Shown: in pieces, positions 27,042 through 34,131 of the stretch
Position numbering within the stretch: the stretch's first letter is position 1
Layout: every line of letters starts with the position of its first letter
Assembly: GCF_016653635.2 (NCBI RefSeq)
Contig: NZ_CP067420.1
Coordinates: 5,792,001-5,856,000 of the forward strand
Source: Skermanella sp. TT6
GTDB taxonomy: Bacteria > Pseudomonadota > Alphaproteobacteria > Azospirillales > Azospirillaceae
Direction of reading: 5' to 3'
DNA length: 64,000 nt
Notes under the pieces: generated by a model
What the model was told of the DNA's origin: nothing
What the model saw: only the letters and a program-made list of their open reading frames with translations
Databases searched by the model: none
Made by a program: the position numbers and the translations under genes

Positions 27042-27470
27042 CTAGCTCATGTGTTTTGTCAATCCGCCCAGCCCAAGCGCGCTCAGGATGCAAATCCTGA
27101 CCCGGCGCAGATCCTCGGAGGAAATCGGCTCGTACCGATACTTGCGAACACCACTGACGTCCTTACCGTACCGCGGGAAATCGAGCCTGTGGAAGCCGAC
27201 CGCACAGACCATGTCCCCCTTCACCCAGCGCAGGCGATTGCCCCACGGTTCAGGCAAGGGAGGATCCAGATTGATCTGGCAATGATATGGCATCTTTGGG
27301 AACGGCTCATCGGTGCTCAATGCCACTACTGTGCAAAGGCCGGCGCGTACGCCGATCTTTGGACTTACGACGATAACAGGCCGTCGCTTGACCATCTCAG
27401 GTGCCTTAAAACCCTGGTCGAAGTCGCAGAACAGCACGGTTCCAATCGGTGGGTGCTCCTTGATGGCCAT
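27042..27470 (-). CDS. MazF/PemK-like toxin-fold protein, no adjacent antitoxin
   Basis: The 142-residue product starts at ATG 27,470 (MAIKEHPPIGTVLFCDFD), or 12 codons earlier at 27,506. The opening G-T-V-L-F-C-D-F-D followed by EMVKRRPVIVVSPKIG matches the beta-barrel start of PemK/MazF endoribonucleases, including the basic RRPVIVVS strand, and LCTVVALSTDEP is the next conserved strand. MazF proteins cut mRNA at short sites and are normally paired with a small antitoxin encoded just upstream. Here only 110 bases separate it from the sirtuin gene, and no antitoxin ORF is present. Codon use is visibly less GC-rich than in the neighbours, suggesting acquisition. Confidence 0.65.
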   Translation of the reverse strand: MAIKEHPPIGTVLFCDFDQGFKAPEMVKRRPVIVVSPKIGVRAGLCTVVALSTDEPFPKMPYHCQINLDPPLPEPWGNRLRWVKGDMVCAVGFHRLDFPRYGKDVSGVRKYRYEPISSEDLRRVRICILSALGLGGLTKHMS

Positions 27471-27581
27471 TTCTACCGTCTTGGATGGTGGCGATCGTTC
27501 GAGCATGCCTTCCAACGGATAAAAGTTCGTTATAAATTCGCGCGAACCTCCCCGACTGCCTTGGGCTTGAAAAACTCCGGG

Positions 27582-28301
27582 CTATCTCAACGCCAGCAAC
27601 CGTTCGACGAAGGCCGGCACCGCCCCGGTCGCGGGGCCGTAGATCTTCTCGTCGAACAGGGTGGCGCCTTCCGAGGGTTCGAGGTTCAGCTCGACGGTGT
27701 GCGCGCCGTTGATTCGCGCCTCCTGCACGAATCCCGCGGCGGGATACACGTTGCCGGAGGTTCCGATTGACACGAACAGGGCAGAAGTGGCAAGGTTCTG
27801 ATAAATGCGCTCCATTTCCAGGGGCATCTCGCCGAACCAGACCACGTGGGGGCGCATCTCCGCGACGGCCCCGCAGTCGGCGCAATCATCCTCCACCGAC
27901 AGGTCGGCGCGGATTTCGGTTATGGCGCCGCACACGCCGCAGCGGGCCTTCAGCAGCTCGCCATGCATGTGGATCAGATTGCGCGATCCCGCGCGCTCGT
28001 GCAGGTCGTCGATGTTCTGGGTCACCAGCAGGACCTCGCCGGGCCATTCCCGCTCCAGCCGGGCCAGGGCGTCGTGGGCGGCGTTCGGCCGGACATCGGC
28101 CTGGAGCAATCCGCGCCGCCGGTCGTTGTAGAAGCGGTGGACCATGTCGGGGTCGCGGGCGTATCCCTCGGGCGTCGCGACGTCCTCCAGCCGCACGCGC
28201 TCCCACACGCCGCCCGCGCAGCGGAAGGTGTCCAGACCCGATTCCTTGGAGATGCCGGCGCCTGTCAGGATGACGATCCGGTCGGAAGGCTTTAACATCA
28301 T
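27582..28301 (-). CDS. cobB: NAD-dependent protein deacylase (sirtuin)
   Basis: This protein of 239 residues has the sirtuin motifs GAGISKESGLDTFR, TQNIDDLHERAG, the catalytic histidine in HMHGEL, a zinc site of two Cys pairs (CGVCGA and CADCGA) and WFGEMP. Sirtuins remove acyl groups from lysines using NAD; CobB is known to reactivate acetyl-CoA synthetase, which is also encoded in this window (34,132-36,087). Two adjacent ATG codons (28,301 and 28,298) could initiate. It is divergent from the DUF6314 gene. Confidence 0.92.
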   Translation of the reverse strand: MMLKPSDRIVILTGAGISKESGLDTFRCAGGVWERVRLEDVATPEGYARDPDMVHRFYNDRRRGLLQADVRPNAAHDALARLEREWPGEVLLVTQNIDDLHERAGSRNLIHMHGELLKARCGVCGAITEIRADLSVEDDCADCGAVAEMRPHVVWFGEMPLEMERIYQNLATSALFVSIGTSGNVYPAAGFVQEARINGAHTVELNLEPSEGATLFDEKIYGPATGAVPAFVERLLALR

Positions 28302-28378
28302 GATGCTTTTTCCGAAGCGGGAGAGGTGGCTTGAGTTTAGAGGCGGCCCCGGCCGGGGCCAATGGAAGAGTCTATGGG

Positions 28379-28816
28379 GTGGCGGACCTGCGCGCATTCC
28401 TGGCGGGCGCGTGGCGCATCGCCCGCACGGTGCGCGACGCCCGGCTGGGGCAGGACGGCTCGTTCGACGGGACAGCGGTTTTCATGGAAGCCGACGACGG
28501 CGACCTGCTGCTGACGGAAACCGGCACCCTGCGCTTCGGCGACCATGCCGGGCCGGCGGAGCAGACCTACCGCTACGCCTTTCCGGACGGGCCGCGGCGC
28601 GCGGCGGTCTTCCGCCACGACGGCTCGCCGTTCCACGACCTGGACCTGTCGGACGGCACCGCCGAGGTTCTGCACCATTGCGGCGCCGACATCTACCGCG
28701 GCGGCTTCAGGGTCGAGGGCCATGACGCCTGGACGGTGCGCTGGCTGGTCAAGGGACCGCGCAAGGACTATGACATGATGACGCGGTACAGCCGCGTTCC
28801 GGTTCCGGGGGAGTAG
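28379..28816 (+). CDS. DUF6314 family protein
   Basis: The conserved part of this 145-residue protein starts at LRAFLAGAWRIARTV and continues with GTAVFMEADDGDLLLTETGTL and later HHCGADIYRGGF and RWLVKGPRKDYDMMTRYSR. This is the single-domain DUF6314 family, a lipocalin-like beta-barrel of unknown ligand, inferred from the regular strand pattern. I chose GTG 28,379 because GGAAGAG lies eight bases upstream; TTG at 28,331 would add 16 residues. The phosphatase gene follows two bases after its stop, so they are co-transcribed. Confidence 0.8.
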   Translation: MADLRAFLAGAWRIARTVRDARLGQDGSFDGTAVFMEADDGDLLLTETGTLRFGDHAGPAEQTYRYAFPDGPRRAAVFRHDGSPFHDLDLSDGTAEVLHHCGADIYRGGFRVEGHDAWTVRWLVKGPRKDYDMMTRYSRVPVPGE

Positions 28817-28818
28817 CG

Positions 28819-29325
28819 ATGGTCAAGGTCCTGTTCGTATGCACCGGCAACATATGCCGCTCCCCCACCGCCGAGGGGGTGTTCCGCCACCTGGTCGCCG
28901 AGGCGGGCTTGGCGGATCATATCGAGACCGACAGCGCCGGCACCCACGGCTACCATGTCGGCGAACCGCCGGACCGGCGCTCGGTGGCGGCCGCCGCGAA
29001 GCGGGGTTTCGATATCGGCGACCTGCGCGCCCGCCGGGTCCGGCCGGCCGATTTCGAGGAATTCGACCTGATCCTGGCGATGGACCAGGGGCACTACGAC
29101 CAGCTCGTCCGCATGGCGCCCGACGGGGCCGGGGACCGCATCAGGCTGTTCATGGACTATGCGCCCGACGCGCCCCGGCGCGAGGTGCCCGACCCCTATT
29201 ACGGCGAGGGCACCCACTTCACCGAGGTGCTCGACCTGGTCGAGGCCGCCTCGTCGGGCCTGCTCGACCAGCTCCGCCATTCCCGTCCGGGAGCCGTCCG
29301 TCTCCATGCCGCCGACGATTCCTGA
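28819..29325 (+). CDS. Low-molecular-weight protein tyrosine phosphatase
   Basis: The active-site loop is FVCTGNICRSP (Cys8, Arg14), and the general acid is Asp125 in VPDPYYGEG, both in the correct places for the LMW-PTP family. The chain is 168 residues. Bacterial members dephosphorylate tyrosine kinases or sugar-biosynthesis enzymes, often in exopolysaccharide control; an ExoD-like gene lies 0.8 kb downstream, which is suggestive only. It directly follows the DUF6314 gene and overlaps the next start by 20 bases. Confidence 0.93.
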   Translation: MVKVLFVCTGNICRSPTAEGVFRHLVAEAGLADHIETDSAGTHGYHVGEPPDRRSVAAAAKRGFDIGDLRARRVRPADFEEFDLILAMDQGHYDQLVRMAPDGAGDRIRLFMDYAPDAPRREVPDPYYGEGTHFTEVLDLVEAASSGLLDQLRHSRPGAVRLHAADDS

Positions 29326-30136
29326 CGGCGTCGGGACCGTCGCTTCGGCCAGGCCGCTGGCCGGCGGCAACGCCGCCGAGCTGTGGCTGCTCGACCTCGC
29401 GGACGGGCGGCGGGTGGTCGCCAAGTGCGGCAAGGGGCTGGCGCTCGAAGGCATGATGCTGCGCTACCTCGCGGAGCATTCCCGCCTCCCGGTGCCGGAG
29501 CTGTTCCACGCCGACGACCGCCTGCTGGTGATGTCCCATGTCGAGAGCGACGGCGGCGGCCTGACGGCTTCGGCCCAGGAGCACGCCGCCGAGCTGGTCG
29601 CGGCGCTGCACGGCATCGGCGCCGCCCGCTACGGGTTCCCGCAGGACACGCTGATCGGCCCGTTGCCCCAGCCGAACCCGGAGTCCGACGACTGGATCGC
29701 CTTCTTCCGCGACCACCGCCTGATGCACATGGCGCGCAAGGCATTGGACGAGCGGCGGATCGACGGCGCCCTGATGGCCGCGATCGAGCGGCTGGCCGCC
29801 CGGCTCCCGGACCTGATCGGCGAGCCCGCCCCGCCGAGCCTGATCCACGGCGACCTGTGGGGCGGCAACGTGCTGGCGTTCCGGGGCCGGATCGCCGGCT
29901 TCATCGACCCGGCGATCCATCATGCCGATCCGGAGATCGAACTGGCCTTCTCCACCCTGTTCGGCACCTTCGGCGAGCCCTTCTTCCGCCGCTACCACGA
30001 GCTTCGTCCGATCCGGCCCGGCTTCTTCGAGGTGCGTCGCGACCTGTACAACCTCTACCCGCTGCTGGTCCATGTCCGCCTGTTCGGCGGCAGCTACCGC
30101 GGGCAGGTCGCCCGGATCGTGAGCCGCCTCGGCTGA
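29306..30136 (+). CDS. Fructosamine kinase family protein
   Basis: From ATG 29,306 (MPPTIPDGVGTVASARPLAGG) the 276-residue protein shows the kinase-like fold of fructosamine-3-kinases: a small N-lobe with VVAKCGKG, then the catalytic loop SLIHGDLWGGNVL and the metal-binding segment GFIDPAIHHADPEIE. These enzymes phosphorylate sugar adducts on protein amines so that they fall off, a repair of glycation damage. The start lies inside the phosphatase gene (20-base overlap), pointing to translational coupling. The family is clear; the physiological substrate is inferred. Confidence 0.88.
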   Translation: MPPTIPDGVGTVASARPLAGGNAAELWLLDLADGRRVVAKCGKGLALEGMMLRYLAEHSRLPVPELFHADDRLLVMSHVESDGGGLTASAQEHAAELVAALHGIGAARYGFPQDTLIGPLPQPNPESDDWIAFFRDHRLMHMARKALDERRIDGALMAAIERLAARLPDLIGEPAPPSLIHGDLWGGNVLAFRGRIAGFIDPAIHHADPEIELAFSTLFGTFGEPFFRRYHELRPIRPGFFEVRRDLYNLYPLLVHVRLFGGSYRGQVARIVSRLG

Positions 30137-30146
30137 TCGCCTTCCC

Positions 30147-30803
30147 TCAGGGGAACAGCTGCCGGTACAGCAGCAATGCCGCCTCGACGATCAGGACGAC
30201 GACGGCGACCACGACCGTGACGCTGCCGGCGGCGACGCACAGGCCGATGGTCACGCAGACGCCGTCCTTCTCCAGCAGTCCCAGCGCCATCAAGGCCACG
30301 GCGAAGGCGGGCAGCAGGTTGCCGAGCGGGATCGGCAGGATCAGGATCAGCGAGAGCAGAAGGCAGACCGCGCCCAGCAGCCTCTCGCCCGGCCCGTCGG
30401 TCAGGATCGACCAGCGCGGCCTGAGCAGTCGCTCGGCCCACACCAGGTACCGTTTGGTGGCGCCGACCATGGTCAGGAAGGTCTCCCGCCGCACCGTCAG
30501 CCGGGCCAAGCGGGCGGGCAGCCAGGGCGCCGGGTGGCCCAGCATCAGCTGCGCCGCGAACAGCACCATCGGCAGGCCCAGCACGGTGGACAGGCCGGGC
30601 AGGGGCACCGGGATCATGTTGGGCAGGGCGAAGATCAGCAGCAGCGCCCCGAACGCCCGGTCGCCCAGAAGCGTGATCAGGTCGCCCAGCACGATCCGGT
30701 CGTCGGGATGCCCCTCGACGAAGATGTCCAGCAGTTCGGATGCCCGCGGGCGGCCGTGATGGGAGGTCGCGCGCTTCGCGTGCGGGGGCGTTTCGTCGGG
30801 CAT
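30147..30803 (-). CDS. exoD: ExoD family membrane protein
   Basis: This 218-residue protein (start ATG 30,803, MPDETPPHAKRATSH) has the ExoD core DRIVLGDLITLLGDRAFGAL, a loop NMIPVPLPGLSTVLGLP and four or five hydrophobic segments. ExoD was described in rhizobia as needed for normal exopolysaccharide production and alkaline tolerance; its biochemical role is unknown. It is convergent with the fructosamine-kinase gene (10 bases between stops), and the 93-residue membrane protein gene lies just upstream on the same strand. Confidence 0.88.
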   Translation of the reverse strand: MPDETPPHAKRATSHHGRPRASELLDIFVEGHPDDRIVLGDLITLLGDRAFGALLLIFALPNMIPVPLPGLSTVLGLPMVLFAAQLMLGHPAPWLPARLARLTVRRETFLTMVGATKRYLVWAERLLRPRWSILTDGPGERLLGAVCLLLSLILILPIPLGNLLPAFAVALMALGLLEKDGVCVTIGLCVAAGSVTVVVAVVVLIVEAALLLYRQLFP

Positions 30804-30829
30804 TCTCGGGAACCGCTCTCCGGCCTCGC

Positions 30830-31111
30830 TCAGGGGTCGCGAAGGTTCAGAAGGTCGTGCTTGACCGATTTCCAGACCATCGAGAGCATGTAGATGAAGG
30901 CGAATCCGACCAGGTTGAGCACCAGGACCACGGCGATCATGCCGAACATGGACTGCTGGTCCAGGAACAGCCTCAAGGTGCCGTCCAGGTGCAGCATGAC
31001 CAGCACCGCCACGCTGGCGCCGATGACGGCGAGCGGCAGCAGCACCTTCAGCAGGACGGTGCGTGCCGTCCTGCGTTCTCGCCGGTCGCGCCGCTTCCAC
31101 GGGTCGGTCAT
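30830..31111 (-). CDS. Small two-helix membrane protein
   Basis: The 93-residue product starts at ATG 31,111 (MTDPWKRRDRRERRTART) with a strongly basic, arginine-rich cytoplasmic N-terminus, followed by two transmembrane helices (about residues 19-43 and 58-82) with a short loop. I do not recognise a family. It lies 26 bases upstream of exoD on the same strand and probably shares its transcript, so a role beside ExoD is a reasonable guess. Confidence 0.75.
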   Translation of the reverse strand: MTDPWKRRDRRERRTARTVLLKVLLPLAVIGASVAVLVMLHLDGTLRLFLDQQSMFGMIAVVLVLNLVGFAFIYMLSMVWKSVKHDLLNLRDP

Positions 31112-31132
31112 CCGGGGCTCCCTGGCGTCGTC

Positions 31133-31159
31133 GGGTACCGGCCCGCCATGCCGGTACCC
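31133..31159 (-). terminator. Perfect inverted repeat after the 2-hydroxyacid dehydrogenase gene
   Basis: GGGTACCGGC (31,133-31,142) and GCCGGTACCC (31,150-31,159) form a perfect 10-base stem with a seven-base loop, 22 bases downstream of the dehydrogenase stop. There is no U tract on the minus strand, so it may act as a stabiliser instead of a classic intrinsic terminator. Confidence 0.5.
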
Positions 31160-31181
31160 GTCATATGGGCTGCCGGGGCGC

Positions 31182-32171
31182 TCAGAACATCGCTTCGAGC
31201 ACGCGGTCCGGCGGGGCATGGCCGTCGGCGAAGGTCTTGATGTTGATGATCACCTTCTCGCCCATGTCGATGCGGCCCTCGATCGTCGCCGAGCCCATGT
31301 GGGGCAGCAGGACGACGTTGTCGAGCGTCAGCAGCTTGGGGTTGATCGCCGGCTCGTGCTCGAACACGTCGAGCCCGGCCCCGGCCAGCTCGCCCTTCTG
31401 GAGCATGCGGGTCAGGGCGTTCTCGTCCACCACCTCCCCGCGCGAGGTGTTGACGATGTAGCAGTGGGGCCGCAGCAGCTGCAGGCGGCGGGCCGACAGC
31501 AGGTGGTACGTGGCCGGCGTGTGCGGGCAGTTGATGGAGACGATGTCCATCCGCGCCAGCATCTGGTCCAGGCTCTCCCAGTAGGTCGCTTCCAGCTCGC
31601 CCTCGATCTCGGGATGGACGCGGCGCCGGTTGTGGTAGTGGATCGACAGGCCGAAGCCGCGGGCGCGCTTGGCCAGCGCCTGCCCGATCCGGCCCAGGCC
31701 GATGATGCCCAGGCGCTTGCCCCAGATCCGGTGGCCCAGCATGGTGGTGGGGCCCCAGCCCTTCCACTCGCCCGCCCGGACCAGCCGCTCGCCCTCCGAC
31801 AGGCGGCGCGACACCGCGAGCAGGAGCGCCATGGTCATGTCGGCCGTGTCCTCGGTCAGCACGCCGGGCGTGTTGGTGACCGTAATGCCGCGCTGCCGGG
31901 CGGTCTTCAGGTCGATATGGTCCACGCCGGTGCCGAACGAGGCGATCAGCCGCAGGTTCGGACCGGCCTGGGACAGGACGCGCGCGTCGATCCGATCGGT
32001 CACCGTGGGCACCAGCACGTCGGCGGTCTTGACGGCCTCGATGAGCTCCGCCGCGGTCGGCGGCGTGTCGTCGTGGTTGAGGCGGGTGTCGAACAGCTCC
32101 ATCATCCGCGTCTCGATCACGTCCGGCAGCTTGCGGGTGACGACGACGACGGGTTTCTTCTTCTCGGGCAT
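31182..32171 (-). CDS. D-isomer 2-hydroxyacid dehydrogenase (glyoxylate/hydroxypyruvate reductase type)
   Basis: This protein of 329 residues starts at ATG 32,171 (MPEKKKPVVVVTRKLPDVI). It shows the NAD(P)-binding motif GLGRIGQALAKRARGFGL and the catalytic triad positions: Arg in NTSRGEVVDE, Glu in VFEHEPAIN and His in LLPHMGSAT. The sequence FGTGVDHIDLKTARQRGITVTNTPGVLTEDTAD (quoted as two pieces: FGTGVDHIDLKTARQRG, ITVTNTPGVLTEDTAD) is typical of the glyoxylate/hydroxypyruvate reductases, which reduce 2-oxoacids to D-hydroxyacids. Other substrates in this broad family are possible. It is monocistronic, divergent from the SH3 gene. Confidence 0.9.
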   Translation of the reverse strand: MPEKKKPVVVVTRKLPDVIETRMMELFDTRLNHDDTPPTAAELIEAVKTADVLVPTVTDRIDARVLSQAGPNLRLIASFGTGVDHIDLKTARQRGITVTNTPGVLTEDTADMTMALLLAVSRRLSEGERLVRAGEWKGWGPTTMLGHRIWGKRLGIIGLGRIGQALAKRARGFGLSIHYHNRRRVHPEIEGELEATYWESLDQMLARMDIVSINCPHTPATYHLLSARRLQLLRPHCYIVNTSRGEVVDENALTRMLQKGELAGAGLDVFEHEPAINPKLLTLDNVVLLPHMGSATIEGRIDMGEKVIINIKTFADGHAPPDRVLEAMF

Positions 32172-32384
32172 CGGACCGGATCTCCCTGGCGGCTTCGCCT
32201 TGCCATACCAAGTGCCGTGCCGTCTTGTCCAGCGACGCGGTAACATCCGGCCTGCGGCGGGTGACCACCTCTTAACGGACTTGGTCTAGGCTGAGCCGCC
32301 CCGGGGCGGTCATATCCCCGCCACATTGAGGCAATAGCCCGTTCCAGGGCTTTCCAGACCCGTTACAGACCTGAGTTCGCGTCC

Positions 32385-32924
32385 ATGATATCTGCCGCCC
32401 GTTTCGGCATTCTCGCCATCTGCTTCGGCGCCCTGCTGCTGCCCGCCACGCTTTCCGCTCCCGAGGCGCTCGCGCAGGAGCCCGAGTCGGTCCCCGGCAT
32501 GGCTCCTCCGACGGGCCTGCCGGTTCCGCGCTTCGTCTCGCTCCGCTCGGCGGAAGTCAACGTGCGGACCGGGCCGGGCACGCGCTACCCAGTGGAATGG
32601 GTCTTCGTGAAGCGTGACATCCCGGTGGAGATCACCGCCGAGTTCGACACCTGGAGACGCATCCGCGACTGGGAAGGCACCGAGGGCTGGGTCCACCAGA
32701 GCATGCTGTCGGGCAAGCGCGCCATGATCGTCACGGGCGGCGTGCGCGTGCTGCGCCGCGCCGCCGGCGATGCCGCGGCGGGCCTCGCCAAGGTGGAGCC
32801 CGGCGTCGCCGGCAAGCTGCTGCGCTGCGAACAGGCCTGGTGCGAGGTCAATGTCGACGGCTACCGCGGCTGGCTCCAGCGGTCCGAATTCTGGGGCGTC
32901 TATCCGGCCGAATCCATCGAGTAG
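32385..32924 (+). CDS. Exported SH3-domain protein
   Basis: The 179-residue precursor has a signal peptide (hydrophobic FGILAICFGALLLPA, cleavage near residue 30 at ALAQ). Two bacterial SH3 modules follow: the first has the signature EVNVRTGPGTRYPVEWVF and WEGTEGWVHQSMLSG, the second (residues about 110-175) has VRVLRRAAG and VDGYRGWLQRSEFWGVYP. Such SH3b proteins are periplasmic and thought to bind cell-wall peptides; this COG3807-like group is common in alphaproteobacteria. No cell-wall enzyme domain is attached. Confidence 0.88.
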   Translation: MISAARFGILAICFGALLLPATLSAPEALAQEPESVPGMAPPTGLPVPRFVSLRSAEVNVRTGPGTRYPVEWVFVKRDIPVEITAEFDTWRRIRDWEGTEGWVHQSMLSGKRAMIVTGGVRVLRRAAGDAAAGLAKVEPGVAGKLLRCEQAWCEVNVDGYRGWLQRSEFWGVYPAESIE

Positions 32925-32955
32925 GCAAGCGGCCCCACCCGCGGGCCCTGTCCGT

Positions 32956-33372
32956 TCACTCCAGCCGGTCCAGAACCTTCTGGAACCGGGCGGCATGGGC
33001 CTTCTCCGCCTTCGCGAGCGTTTCGAACCAGTCGGCGACCTCGTCGAAGCCTTCCTCGCGGGCGGTGCGCGCCATCGTCAGGTACATCTCGGCGGCCTCG
33101 AAGGTCTCGCCCGCGATGGCGGCGGCCAGGTTCTGCCGGGTGGTGCCGATCGGTTTCCCGGTGGCCGGGTCCCCGACCTCCTGGAGGAATTCGAGATGCC
33201 CGTGGGCGTGCCCGGTCTCCCCCTCGGCCGTCGTCCGGAACGCGGCGGCGGCGTCGTGGAAGCCCTCTACGTCGGCCTGCTGGGCGAAATAGAGATAACG
33301 CCGGTTCGCCTGGCTCTCGCTGGCGAAGGCCGCCTTCAGGTTCTGTTCCGTCCTGGACCCCGAGAGCGACAT
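32956..33372 (-). CDS. Rubrerythrin (diiron domain only)
   Basis: The 138-residue protein has the ferritin-like four-helix bundle with the diiron ligands in the E-x6-Y and E-x2-H patterns: FASESQANRRYLYFA, TAEGETGHAHGHLEF, GETFEAAEMYLTMA and KAEKAHAARF. It lacks the C-terminal rubredoxin domain of classic rubrerythrins. These proteins reduce hydrogen peroxide with iron. The gene is 145 bases downstream of irr on the same strand, an arrangement seen in other alphaproteobacteria, which links peroxide and iron control. Confidence 0.92.
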   Translation of the reverse strand: MSLSGSRTEQNLKAAFASESQANRRYLYFAQQADVEGFHDAAAAFRTTAEGETGHAHGHLEFLQEVGDPATGKPIGTTRQNLAAAIAGETFEAAEMYLTMARTAREEGFDEVADWFETLAKAEKAHAARFQKVLDRLE

Positions 33373-33517
33373 TCCATCCTCCTCATCCTGGGGACGGTTC
33401 CGATCGCGCCGCCGGCCGGGCCGGGTCCGACCATCCCGGCACCTTATGCCTCCCGAAGGAGGTAGAAGTCAATCGACCGGTAATAACCGAAACTGATCCG
33501 GGTCCGGAAATGACCGG

Positions 33518-33949
33518 TCAGCCCGCCGCCGGGTCTTCCGGCATCAGGCGGATGATCACGTCGACCCGCGCCACCTTGGTCCCTGCGGGCGCCTGGGGCA
33601 GGTGGGCGACGGTCACGCTCTCGCTCGGGATGTCCTGGAGATTGCCCGACCCTTCGAAGAAGAAGTGATGGTGATCGGCCACGTTGGTGTCGAAATAGGA
33701 ACGCCCCGCCTCGACCACCACCTCGCGCAGCAATCCCGCGTCGGTGAATTGGTGCAGCGTGTTGTAGACGGTCGCCAGCGATACCCTTACCTCGGCATCG
33801 GTCGCCTCGCCGTGGAGCTGTTCGGCCGTGACGTGGCGGTCGGCCTTGTCGAACAGGAGGCGGGCAAGTGCCAGCCGCTGCCGCGTCGGGCGAAGGCCGG
33901 CTTGCTGTAGCCGGTCCAGGACGTGCTTGAAGGGGCGTGTTCCAGTCAT
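33518..33949 (-). CDS. irr: Iron response regulator Irr (Fur superfamily)
   Basis: This 143-residue Fur-family protein (start ATG 33,949; an in-frame ATG at 33,958 would add three residues) has the winged-helix segment LRPTRQRLALARLLFDKADR and the dimerisation region with a run of three histidines (His93-His95 in NVADHHHFFFEG), the heme- and metal-sensing site diagnostic of Irr. Irr represses iron-consuming genes such as heme synthesis when iron is scarce and is destroyed or released when heme rises. Heme genes hemC and hemD are in this window. Neither start shows a strong Shine-Dalgarno sequence. Confidence 0.92.
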   Translation of the reverse strand: MTGTRPFKHVLDRLQQAGLRPTRQRLALARLLFDKADRHVTAEQLHGEATDAEVRVSLATVYNTLHQFTDAGLLREVVVEAGRSYFDTNVADHHHFFFEGSGNLQDIPSESVTVAHLPQAPAGTKVARVDVIIRLMPEDPAAG

Positions 33950-34077
33950 GGTTCGCATATGGTAGCAGTTGGACACCAATGAAAGGTGCCTCGAAATTCA
34001 CCGTTAACATTTAGAACGAATATAGCTCCAAGCGCAAGGCGGGGTATAGCGGCAAGCCCTCCGGCGGTCCGTGAACG

Positions 34078-34106
34078 AAAAAGGGGGGCTCCAGGCCCCC
34101 CTTTCT
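34078..34106 (-). terminator. Rho-independent terminator of acs
   Basis: AAAGGGGGGC (34,080-34,089) pairs with GCCCCCCTTT (34,095-34,104) around a five-base loop. On the minus strand the stem is followed by TTTTTCG, a real U tract, 28 bases after the acs stop. On the plus strand CTTTC follows, so weak bidirectional action is possible. Confidence 0.85.
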
Positions 34107-34131
34107 CCGACCGGCCTGCCGAAAGGACAGG

